From assembly GCA_018266575.1 (NCBI GenBank), contig JAFEAE010000023.1:1-64000 (forward strand): a DNA stretch of 64,000 nucleotides, in the 5' to 3' direction. This DNA comes from Bacteroidota bacterium. GTDB lineage: Bacteria; Bacteroidota; Bacteroidia; Chitinophagales; Chitinophagaceae. Shown here piece after piece: positions 36,429 through 45,072 of this stretch; the first letter of the stretch is position 1; each line of letters starts with the position of its first letter. Both the position numbers and the translations under genes were made by a program. The notes below the pieces were generated by a model, which saw only the letters and a program-made list of their open reading frames with translations, made no database searches and was not told the origin of the DNA.

Positions 36429-37127
36429 TTAGAAATTGGGTTGCAATGAATGTTTTGAATAAAATTTCAACACAAGATCAGCCACTTCATCGGCCGTATC
36501 TGCAATTTGCAGCAGGTCGATATCTTTTTGCGAAACATTTCCCTCTTTCTTCATCATAATATCATTGACCCATTGCATCAAACCTTTCCAGTATTCCGAG
36601 CCAACAAGTATTAAAGGCACTTGCGACATTTTGCGTGTTTGAATCAATGTAGCCACTTCAAAAAATTCGTCCATCGTTCCGAAGCCTCCGGGCATCATCA
36701 CAAATCCCTGCGAATACTTTGTGAACATCACTTTTCGTACAAAGAAATAATCAAAATGCAAACTCGCATCCCTGTCGATAAATGGATTTGCATGTTGTTC
36801 AAATGGCAATTCAATATTCAATCCTACAGATTTGCCTCCTCCGAGCTGCGCCCCTTTATTTGCTGCTTCCATACAACCTGGTCCGCCTCCCGAAATTATT
36901 CCGAAACCTTCTTCTGCCAAACGCCTTGAAATATCAACAGCAAGCTCGTAATACGGCTGCCCTGGCTGTATCCGTGCCGAGCCGAAAACAGAAATGCACG
37001 GACCTAATTTTGCAAGTGCCTCAAAGCCATCTACAAACTCTGCCATTATTTTAAAGATCTGCCAACTTGAGTGTGCTTTTGATTCTGCCCATCTCTTCTG
37101 ATTTGATAACCTGATCGTATCATTCAT
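36429..37127 (-). CDS. LOG family protein (TIGR00730-type)
   Basis: 232 residues from ATG 37127. The Rossmann-like fold has the signature GGGPGCMEAANKGA and PGGFGTMDEFFEV, as in LOG proteins that release the base from nucleoside 5'-monophosphates (phosphoribohydrolase; cytokinin activation in plants). The longer frame to 37322 runs into the symporter gene and adds unrelated sequence, so it is rejected. A second, shorter paralogue lies at 38765. Physiological substrate here unknown. Confidence 0.88.
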   Translation of the reverse strand: MNDTIRLSNQKRWAESKAHSSWQIFKIMAEFVDGFEALAKLGPCISVFGSARIQPGQPYYELAVDISRRLAEEGFGIISGGGPGCMEAANKGAQLGGGKSVGLNIELPFEQHANPFIDRDASLHFDYFFVRKVMFTKYSQGFVMMPGGFGTMDEFFEVATLIQTRKMSQVPLILVGSEYWKGLMQWVNDIMMKKEGNVSQKDIDLLQIADTADEVADLVLKFYSKHSLQPNF

Positions 37128-37216
37128 ACACTTTGTCAATTTATGGTTGAGATAATAAATGCCACCCCATATTGTTGAGTGGCACCGGTGATTTTTATAA
37201 CGCTGTAAAACCAGAT

Positions 37217-38674
37217 TTAGTTTACAGAAACAGGTTTTTTTGATATGATTAACAGCCCGAGAAAAGTCAGCAACCCGTTGATCAGAAGCAATTCTAAACC
37301 AATTTGATAGCCACCAAACCATTTCGCAGAATTTTCGCTGAGTATATAGCAGATTACGGGTGCCACAAGGCTGATCAATAATACGGCATATCCTTCGCCA
37401 ATTTTTCTTTTGGTAAGAATGCCGAAGGCAAACAAACCTAACAACGGCCCGTATGTATAGCCTGCAACTTTCAGGATAATATCGATGATGGATTTGTTAT
37501 TGATCCATTTAAAAATGATCACGCACAGAAAAAAGATAAACGCGAGGCAGATATGAACGGTCATCCTTATGCGCTTTTTTCTTTTTTCATCGAGGGATTC
37601 ATTTCTTTTCAACCCTAAAATATCAATACAAAAAGAAGAAGTTAATGCCGTGAGCGCACCGTCTGCACTCGGGAACAATGCAGATATCAAACCAATAATA
37701 AAAATGATGGAAACAATTGACGGCAGGTAATGCAATGCAATATTGGGGAAAAGGTCATCTCCTTTTATAGTGATGTTGTTTGCTTTTGCATAGATGTATA
37801 ATAATCCGCCGAGAAGAAGAAAAAGCAGGTTCACCAATACCAACACAAAACTGAAACTGATCATATTCTTCTGCGAATCCTTTACATTTTTCACGCTGAT
37901 ATTTTTTTGCATCATCTCCTGGTCTAACCCTGTCATACCAACAGTGATGAATGCACCTCCGATAATTTGTTTCAGCCAAAAACCTCCGCTGTTAACATTG
38001 TTGTCAAAGATTTTTGTGTAGCCACTGTCTGAAAGTGCATTCACAGTGTCGGCAAAAGAAAAATGCAGGCTGTTCATAATATAGATAACACAAACAACAA
38101 GCGCTAACAACATGAATGTAGTTTGCAATGTATCGGTAAATACAATTGTTTTTACACCGCCCTCAAATGTGTAAAGAAGTATCATCAGCAAGATCACAAA
38201 AGTAGTGAGCATAAAAGGCACATGCATGTCATCCAGAATGAACAGCTGCAGCACATTGATCACTAAATACAACCGCGCAGTTGCGCCAAGCGTACGTGAG
38301 ATAATAAAAAATAATGAACCCGTTTTGTATGCGATCAAACCAAAACGTTGCTGCAGGTAATAATAAATTGATGTAAGATTTAAACGATAATAAAGAGGCA
38401 ATAAAATATAAGCAACAATAAAATAACCGATAAAATAACCGAGCACTACCTGGAAATAACCAAAATTATCGCTTCCTACTTTTCCTGGAACGCTTACAAA
38501 AGTTACACCTGATAATGAGGTTCCGATCATCCCGAATGCAACAAGCATCCAGTTTGAATTTCGGTTACCGATAAAAAATGAATCGTTATTCGAATTACGG
38601 GAGGTTCGCCATGCAACACCCAAAAGCAATAAGAAATAACCAATTACAAACGAGAATAATAAAAGCGCCGACAT
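37217..38674 (-). CDS. sodium:solute symporter (SSS family)
   Basis: 485 residues with about 13 hydrophobic helices spread over the whole length, in the inner membrane. The N-terminal region (SFFIGNRNSNWMLVAFGMIGTSLSGVTFVSVPGKV) and GLDQEMMQK and FPSADGALTAL segments match sodium-driven symporters of solutes such as sugars, vitamins or sialic acid. The substrate cannot be told. The start is an ATG. It sits between the two LOG-family genes. Confidence 0.9.
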   Translation of the reverse strand: MSALLLFSFVIGYFLLLLGVAWRTSRNSNNDSFFIGNRNSNWMLVAFGMIGTSLSGVTFVSVPGKVGSDNFGYFQVVLGYFIGYFIVAYILLPLYYRLNLTSIYYYLQQRFGLIAYKTGSLFFIISRTLGATARLYLVINVLQLFILDDMHVPFMLTTFVILLMILLYTFEGGVKTIVFTDTLQTTFMLLALVVCVIYIMNSLHFSFADTVNALSDSGYTKIFDNNVNSGGFWLKQIIGGAFITVGMTGLDQEMMQKNISVKNVKDSQKNMISFSFVLVLVNLLFLLLGGLLYIYAKANNITIKGDDLFPNIALHYLPSIVSIIFIIGLISALFPSADGALTALTSSFCIDILGLKRNESLDEKRKKRIRMTVHICLAFIFFLCVIIFKWINNKSIIDIILKVAGYTYGPLLGLFAFGILTKRKIGEGYAVLLISLVAPVICYILSENSAKWFGGYQIGLELLLINGLLTFLGLLIISKKPVSVN

Positions 38675-38764
38675 GCAGTAATAGATATTAGTGCGTAATT
38701 ATTGCTGAAAATTAGGAAATACAAGTTTAAATTTTCAATTTTATTTTCGTTAATAATTCATCTT

Positions 38765-39304
38765 ATGAATATCCGGTCGGTAGCCGTTTTCTGTGGTTCC
38801 AAAAAAGGCAACAACCCGCTGTTTGCAAAACATGCATCGGAATTGGGAAGATTAATTGCTATGCTCAGGCTTCAGTTAGTATATGGTGGTGGAAGTAAGG
38901 GGCTGATGGGAATCCTGGCAAATGCTGTGCTGGAATATGAAGGGAAAGTGGTTGGCATTATACCGGAAGTATTAATAAATTGGGAAAGCCAGCACAATGG
39001 TTTGACGGAATTGGTAGTGGTTCCGGATATGCATAGCCGAAAAAAAATGATGTATGAAAAAAGCGATGCGGTGATTGTGCTCCCCGGGGGCTTTGGAACA
39101 CTTGATGAAATGTTTGAAATGCTCACCTGGAACCAATTGAAACTACATGATAAGAAAATTTACATCCTGAACTCAGATGGTTTCTACAATCATCTTATTA
39201 ATCATATACACGTGTTACAGAAAGAAAATTTTTTGCATGATAAACTGGAAGAGAAAATAATTTTCTGCAATACGCCAATCGAAGTATTTAACCGGATCGG
39301 ATAA
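38765..39304 (+). CDS. LOG family protein, short type
   Basis: 179 residues from ATG 38765. RSVAVFCGSKKGNNPLF, LVYGGGSKGLMGILANAVLE and VLPGGFGTLDEMFEMLTW are the classic LOG (cytokinin riboside 5'-monophosphate phosphoribohydrolase) signatures. The reaction yields a free base and ribose 5-phosphate. The upstream extension to 38702 adds a hydrophobic stretch foreign to the family. Divergent from the symporter and followed by a 49-bp hairpin. Confidence 0.9.
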   Translation: MNIRSVAVFCGSKKGNNPLFAKHASELGRLIAMLRLQLVYGGGSKGLMGILANAVLEYEGKVVGIIPEVLINWESQHNGLTELVVVPDMHSRKKMMYEKSDAVIVLPGGFGTLDEMFEMLTWNQLKLHDKKIYILNSDGFYNHLINHIHVLQKENFLHDKLEEKIIFCNTPIEVFNRIG

Positions 39305-39323
39305 TAAAACTATTTTGAGTGAC

Positions 39324-39372
39324 TATATAATCCGTATGCCATACTTTGAAAGTATGGCATACGGGTTATATA
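39324..39372. terminator. 49-bp bidirectional hairpin
   Basis: 23-bp arms (39324-39346, 39350-39372) with one mismatch and a TGA loop, between the convergent LOG and barrel genes. The AT-rich outer part of each arm can act as the U-tract in either direction. Confidence 0.8.
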
Positions 39373-39410
39373 ACAGCAATGTATAACCGATAATAAATCG
39401 TATCAGCAGG

Positions 39411-40043
39411 TTAATATTTTTGTGGGTGAAGGTAAATATCGAAACCTGCTTTAATAACAGGAAGCGCTGCATTATTAAAATCCCGGTATGGCGAACCATA
39501 ATTTGATAATGCATCAAACATGATGGCAAGATAAAATGAGCTTCTTCCTACAAAACGCTGGCCATATCCCACCCCTAAAAGCAAACTTGCGGCATTTAAA
39601 TTTTCAGTGTATTGATCCCCGGTTTGAAAGGATTTGTAGCTGTATTTTGTCCAGTTATATTCCGGTTCTACCTGTAAAAAAAGAAAATGTACAGGCCAGA
39701 AACGCCCGAAGGTACCGGCACCGTAAGTAAAATATCTTTGCCGTTCGTTATTATTCCAATAAAGATTCGGATCTGCACGTTCGGAGGTATAATTCAGATT
39801 CACCAATACACCAACATCCACAAACCTGTTTATCGAGTATCCGATTTCAGGAGCTCCGCCTACATTAAAATCATAACCGCTGTATCCGAGGTTTAAGCTA
39901 CCGCCTACAAATAGGTTTGATTTCTTAAACCCATTGCCCCCGTTATTATCATCAACATAAGTATTATATTGTTGACGGTTATGTTGTGCCATTCCTTGTT
40001 GTGCTGCGATAAAAAAACAAACTGCAATAACGATCTTTTTCAT
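39411..40043 (-). CDS. exported outer membrane beta-barrel-like protein
   Basis: 210 residues with a signal peptide (ends GMAQ). The rest shows alternating strands and aromatic girdle residues (LFVGGSLNLGYSGYDFNVGGAPEIGYSINRFVDVGVLVNLNY) and ends with a strand near the C-terminus, the pattern of small OmpA-like barrels. No enzymatic domain. It lies next to the second PorP/cargo pair, 189 bp away. Confidence 0.75.
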   Translation of the reverse strand: MKKIVIAVCFFIAAQQGMAQHNRQQYNTYVDDNNGGNGFKKSNLFVGGSLNLGYSGYDFNVGGAPEIGYSINRFVDVGVLVNLNYTSERADPNLYWNNNERQRYFTYGAGTFGRFWPVHFLFLQVEPEYNWTKYSYKSFQTGDQYTENLNAASLLLGVGYGQRFVGRSSFYLAIMFDALSNYGSPYRDFNNAALPVIKAGFDIYLHPQKY

Positions 40044-40232
40044 TCTTATTTTTATTTAATACAAACTTGCTGCATAGAGATAGTACGCTTTTTTAGGGAT
40101 AGCGTTGTTTATAGGTTTGTAAAATTCTGATAAAGCATTCAATTTACAGTAACCCAGGTCTTCTTTAATTTTTGATTAACAGAATTTTTCAATGAATTAT
40201 GAATAGAAAAATATGTAATTGTGAAAACGATT

Positions 40233-41270
40233 TTATTGCCTGAAGCTTGGGCATAATGATTGGCGGCGGTCACCATTATATTGATTATACGTGCCATAGT
40301 CAATCAAAGAAAATTCCCAAGCACCACGGCTTCCGTTGTATTTGCTTAGAGAAGATGCGGTAACATCGTAGGTAAACATCAATCGTATATTTTTATAGAT
40401 GAACCCGATCATAGGTATAACGGCGTCGCCTACCCGATAATAAAGCCCGCCCACTACCTGTTGCTCTCCATCATTGGATAAATTATATTGGGCATTCAAT
40501 CCAAGAACGGCTTCTGAAGCGCCTGCCTGGTTCGTGTAATATCCCATAGGGTTTACTATTACCAGATCACTCACTTTGAAACTTCCATTTATAAACCCGA
40601 TGTAACGCATCTGCAACCTGCTGTCATACCCAACAGGATCTGTGGCGAAGAAAGATTCCCTTGCACGGTTCAGGTGCCACACAGAAAACCCGGCATTGAT
40701 ATATGTTTTATCACTTGGAAAATAAGCATAATTCATTCCAACCTGTATATCAAAAAGGCTAACGCTTGGCTGGGTTATTTCAACACTTGTAGGCAATGAG
40801 TTGTCAAAAAATTTTCCATCGAACTGATCGGGGAATTTCAGGTTTGTTGTATTGATACGTTTGTTGATCCATCCTGCATTAAATCCTGCGGTAAGCAAAC
40901 TGGTATAACCAAGCATCTGGTGATATGCAACAGAACCATACACTTCTGTAGAAGTCAATGTACCTGATCCAGCCTGGTCGCGTAAAATCATTCCACCCAA
41001 ACCGAGCCATCCGTTTTCTATTCTATCCCTGAACACCTGTGCATCTCCCCAAATACTCATTGTTGTATACGGCACTGACATAATAGAAGACCATTGGTTG
41101 CGATAGTTTGCCCCAAGGCGATAATCGGCATCAGGAATAAAACCCGTATTCGCAGGATTGGTTGACAGCGGTGAATTAAACCATTGGGAAAAATGCAGGT
41201 CCTGTGCATTTGAATATGACAGAGCAAATGCTGCAAAGCAAATAAATACTATTTTCTTTTTCAGGATCAT
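40233..41270 (-). CDS. PorP/SprF family T9SS membrane protein (second copy)
   Basis: 345 residues. The signal peptide ends SNAQ and the family start DLHFSQWFNSPLSTNPANTGF is near-identical in layout to the copy at 26929. Strand-rich barrel to the end. It is 31 bp downstream of the type B cargo gene on the same strand, so the two are cotranscribed and the PorP protein likely serves that cargo. The start is an ATG. Confidence 0.92.
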   Translation of the reverse strand: MILKKKIVFICFAAFALSYSNAQDLHFSQWFNSPLSTNPANTGFIPDADYRLGANYRNQWSSIMSVPYTTMSIWGDAQVFRDRIENGWLGLGGMILRDQAGSGTLTSTEVYGSVAYHQMLGYTSLLTAGFNAGWINKRINTTNLKFPDQFDGKFFDNSLPTSVEITQPSVSLFDIQVGMNYAYFPSDKTYINAGFSVWHLNRARESFFATDPVGYDSRLQMRYIGFINGSFKVSDLVIVNPMGYYTNQAGASEAVLGLNAQYNLSNDGEQQVVGGLYYRVGDAVIPMIGFIYKNIRLMFTYDVTASSLSKYNGSRGAWEFSLIDYGTYNQYNGDRRQSLCPSFRQ

Positions 41271-41301
41271 TTCAATCTCTTCTCAAAATTAATTAACAAC
41301 A

Positions 41302-44300
41302 TTACCGAATTAAAGTTATATCACCTTTTTTGCTGGCCCTGGTTCCATCAAAATATTCAACTTCCAGAACATAAGCATAAACGTCCATAGGTTGAGGGGT
41401 ACCATTATAATTTCCATCCCATCCCAGGTTTACATCATTGCTTTCAAATACTTTTTGTCCCCAGCGATTGTAAATCCGGAATGTCATTTTGCTGATACCA
41501 AAACCCCTCACTTTCACAATAGCATTTTCACCAAAACGCCCGGGCGTGAATGCATTAGGAACATCCAGCAAAGGATTGACAATTGCCGAAACAGGGCTGC
41601 ATGCGGTATCAGAACACTGATATTGATTTGTTACAACTAAACATGCCTGGAACGGCCCGTTGCTTTGATATTGATGAACAACTGTATCAGTAGTGGTTTT
41701 TGTTGCTGAATCCCCATCTCCAAAATACCAGTTGTAAATTATGCCTCCCGTAGAATTGTTATTGAAAATGGTTGGTGTATTTACAATTGGTGGTACCGGG
41801 GATGTTGTAAATGCCGCATGTGGTTTAGCGCTTACTGTAATAGTTGTGGTTGTGCTATCTGTGATATTACAGGTGTTATTATCAACAACAACTAATTTAA
41901 TAGTGTATGTTCCCGGGTTTGCATACAAATGTGTTGGGCTTGGATCGGTAGAAGTTGTTCCATCTCCAAAATCCCAGAAATTTTGTTGCCCCGGTGTTAT
42001 ATTGTTGAATATCGCATTATACGGAGCACAACCTGTTGCAGGAGTTGTAAATTGTGCCTTTGCAAGAGGGCTTAAATAAATACTTTGTACTGCAGAATCG
42101 GGATAGTTACAATAGTTCGTATCAACAAGAAGCAATCTTATATTGTATGTTCCTGCAGATGCATAAGAATGTGTGATGCTTGATGGGCCAGATGGTACAA
42201 TAGTTCCATCTCCGAAATCCCAAATGAATGAAGCATTGCCAAATGGTTTGCCTGCAGGAGGTGTAGAAGTATTATTAAATTGATAAGATAGCGATTCGCA
42301 TGGTGGCAGTTTAACTGCATTGAAACCAAGTACAGCCTTATCGTTTCTTGCAATCACATGGATATATGAAGTATCGCTGATATTGCATGAAGAAGAATCG
42401 ATAGCAATAAGGCGGACTAAATAAGTTCCAATATTATTGTAGGTATGTGTAACCTGGTAACTTGTTGTTGAAGAATCTGGCGTGCCATCTCCAAAGTTCC
42501 AAACATACGTTTTAGCATTGCGGACTGTATCTTCTAATGTTACGCCTAATGGCACACAACCAACACTATCTGGTATTCCATTGATCAGTGATTTTGGTGC
42601 TGCAATTACCCCTGCAAAATTGAAAGCAATTTTCACAGCTGCAAGGTTACAACCCGCGCCGCTACTACTTAAATAAGCGCCATTTACTGAAGAGTAGGCA
42701 TTGTACACAGGAAACGGGCGACCGCCATCACCAAAACAATTTGCACAAATTGCCTGGTAGATCACGCCATTTTTATCGAAGCGGCTTGTACCTCCGTCTA
42801 CATGCTCACTACAGCATGAATTACCATTATCATCTTCACCAAAAAAAGTAGCGTATAACAAAGAAGCGGCATCTCTCTGAATCACTATAAAATAAAAATC
42901 CCTTCCGTCTGTGGTAGATTTAAGTGCATTGGATGTCACCGGCATCCCCTTTGTGCCGGCAAGATTGTATGGATCCGGGCCGGTGCTTAATTCATAAAAA
43001 GAACCCCACCCTGATACGTATACATTCTGGCATCTGTCAACAAGAAATGCTACAGGAGAGATGTTAGGCATACCAGCATTTGTACCAAATGTGGTGGAAT
43101 AAATAACTGCAGAAAGATCAGGTTGCAATTTTGTGATAAATTGCTTGGCCCCTGCATTTATGAAGTCGGTAGGATGTAATAATTTGGTAGGCCATGTGCC
43201 TGTAGTTGTTCCCATTACATAAGGGAAACCGAACCTATCAAATTTTACCCCGTATATTGATGTTGCCGCTTTATTTCCGTTAGTTGCTAAATATGTCGTT
43301 GCTTTCAAAGTAGAACCATCCTGGCTAATGCGGCATAAAAAACCGCCAATAGAATCTGATCCAATAGAAGGTTGATAAACACCTGCAGAAATACCGGGAA
43401 GGTCTTTACTTGCAGTTGCACCACCAACGTATATATCACCAGACACCGGATCCTGGTCTAAAACTAATGCTACATCATCTCTGGTTCCTCCCAAAAAAGA
43501 ACTAAACAGGACACTGTTACATCCGGGATTGATTTTCAAAACCACACCATCCTGTTTTGTCGGGCCGCCACCAAAAGTTGGCTGAAATGCAGTACCTATA
43601 ATAGGAAAGTCCTGTGACTGCGTACAACTTGCTACAAAAATATTACCGCTGCCATCTAAAATTACTTCACCTCTTGACCAGTCTCCGTAATTGCGGATCA
43701 AGGATTGGGTATGGATCGTGTTGTTGGTATTAGTAACTGTCTCGTCCTGATCTTCTATGTTAACACCATCATCGCCGCTTCCTCCTATTAATATGGATCC
43801 AATCAGCCCACCGCCTGAAGCATTGAATTTGGTAACATAAATATTTCTGCCTGCCGGAGTAGTAGATGATCCTCCGGGCCCAATAGTTGTTAGAGCAGGA
43901 AAATCCGAAGAAGATGTCCGTCCAAATACAACAAGCTCGCCCTGTGCATCAACAACCAAACTGTGAGGATATTCATTATTGCTTCCACCCAGGTAAGTGG
44001 CGTATATTTTTTGTACATTGCCCGGACCAATACCGGAGCTGAATTTCATAATGCCCACATCCCAGGTCCCATTTTTAAAATTTGTTTGAAAAGCGCCAGT
44101 TGTTGTATGAAAACCATTGCCGCCAACAATTCCGCCGGCATAGAAGCTTCCATCAGGCCCGTAAGTAGCAGTAAAACCCCAGTTATCAGAACTACTTCCG
44201 GTAAAAGTAGAAAACACCAATGTGGGGTCTATTACAACTGTGGCATCAGCATCGTAATTTTTTAACCTGAAATGAATTTTATTATCATTGGTAAGTTCAT

Positions 44301-45018
44301 AATTACATTCTAATTCTTTTCTCCCTTTGTTATTGATTTGAAAAGATGATGGTATTGCTTCTTTGATAAGCCCGACAGACGTGGTTACCTGGAGGTGGTT
44401 CTTTTTTACATTCAATTTATTCACTCCGTCGTATTTCATTATGATGCGGTTAGGGTCACCGCCAGGATGAATGATGAGATTATATTTCAGCACACCATTG
44501 TCCGTATAATAACGGGCATCAATATTCGGATAAATATTTTTATAAGTGACACCCTGGAATATCCTGCAATTGGAAGCCCATTTTTTTGGATCATTCCCGA
44601 TAAAATAGTTATTGTATGCTGGTAATGCTTTGTCTGCAACAAATACTGCGTTCTCATCAGCACCTTCAAAACTTACACGGTAAGCATGCGAATGCATAAT
44701 CTCGTTTCCATCATCAGGAACTGGTATTTTTCCTGCAACTTTTTTTGTTGAATTATTATTAGTAAAAAGCAATTTATTTAACCCATGGCTTCCACGCTGC
44801 AGCCTTTTTATATCATCGGGATTATTGACGATAACTGTAAAACCATTTTGATGAAGATAAAATGAGCCTGTGGAAATATCGGCTTTATATTTTATGCTTT
44901 TATCCCACTGGCCTTTGTTTTCAACAAATTCAAGATTAGGGCTGCCTGTGGTCTGTGCAGAAATTCTTAGGGCAGCAATAACAATTAAAATAAAGACTAT
45001 ACAGCTTTGCTTTGCCAA
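41302..45018 (-). CDS. T9SS type B cargo with SBBP propeller and PKD repeats
   Basis: 1238 residues. Signal peptide (ends ISAQ), then an N-terminal domain of the DUF7948 type (FVENKGQWDKSIKYKADI), SBBP-like beta-propeller repeats (about 270-770; YLGGSNNEYPHSLVVDAQG, FLGGTRDDVALVLDQD) and four PKD repeats (FGDG at four places, about 800-1130). A CHU_C/type B sorting domain closes it (DVPNAFTPGRFG...IYNRWGQKVFESND). Surface protein. The frame starts at TTG 45018, and the signal peptide begins right there. Cotranscribed with its PorP partner. Confidence 0.9.
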   Translation of the reverse strand: MAKQSCIVFILIVIAALRISAQTTGSPNLEFVENKGQWDKSIKYKADISTGSFYLHQNGFTVIVNNPDDIKRLQRGSHGLNKLLFTNNNSTKKVAGKIPVPDDGNEIMHSHAYRVSFEGADENAVFVADKALPAYNNYFIGNDPKKWASNCRIFQGVTYKNIYPNIDARYYTDNGVLKYNLIIHPGGDPNRIIMKYDGVNKLNVKKNHLQVTTSVGLIKEAIPSSFQINNKGRKELECNYELTNDNKIHFRLKNYDADATVVIDPTLVFSTFTGSSSDNWGFTATYGPDGSFYAGGIVGGNGFHTTTGAFQTNFKNGTWDVGIMKFSSGIGPGNVQKIYATYLGGSNNEYPHSLVVDAQGELVVFGRTSSSDFPALTTIGPGGSSTTPAGRNIYVTKFNASGGGLIGSILIGGSGDDGVNIEDQDETVTNTNNTIHTQSLIRNYGDWSRGEVILDGSGNIFVASCTQSQDFPIIGTAFQPTFGGGPTKQDGVVLKINPGCNSVLFSSFLGGTRDDVALVLDQDPVSGDIYVGGATASKDLPGISAGVYQPSIGSDSIGGFLCRISQDGSTLKATTYLATNGNKAATSIYGVKFDRFGFPYVMGTTTGTWPTKLLHPTDFINAGAKQFITKLQPDLSAVIYSTTFGTNAGMPNISPVAFLVDRCQNVYVSGWGSFYELSTGPDPYNLAGTKGMPVTSNALKSTTDGRDFYFIVIQRDAASLLYATFFGEDDNGNSCCSEHVDGGTSRFDKNGVIYQAICANCFGDGGRPFPVYNAYSSVNGAYLSSSGAGCNLAAVKIAFNFAGVIAAPKSLINGIPDSVGCVPLGVTLEDTVRNAKTYVWNFGDGTPDSSTTSYQVTHTYNNIGTYLVRLIAIDSSSCNISDTSYIHVIARNDKAVLGFNAVKLPPCESLSYQFNNTSTPPAGKPFGNASFIWDFGDGTIVPSGPSSITHSYASAGTYNIRLLLVDTNYCNYPDSAVQSIYLSPLAKAQFTTPATGCAPYNAIFNNITPGQQNFWDFGDGTTSTDPSPTHLYANPGTYTIKLVVVDNNTCNITDSTTTTITVSAKPHAAFTTSPVPPIVNTPTIFNNNSTGGIIYNWYFGDGDSATKTTTDTVVHQYQSNGPFQACLVVTNQYQCSDTACSPVSAIVNPLLDVPNAFTPGRFGENAIVKVRGFGISKMTFRIYNRWGQKVFESNDVNLGWDGNYNGTPQPMDVYAYVLEVEYFDGTRASKKGDITLIR

Positions 45019-45072
45019 GTTCTCTTTTTTACAATTTAGACAATTAAAAGGAAATATCCTATCACCCTATAT

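Noticed and set aside
37127..37322. Longer N-terminus of the LOG gene
   Set aside because: It overlaps the symporter's 3' end and adds sequence unlike the family; ATG 37127 fits.
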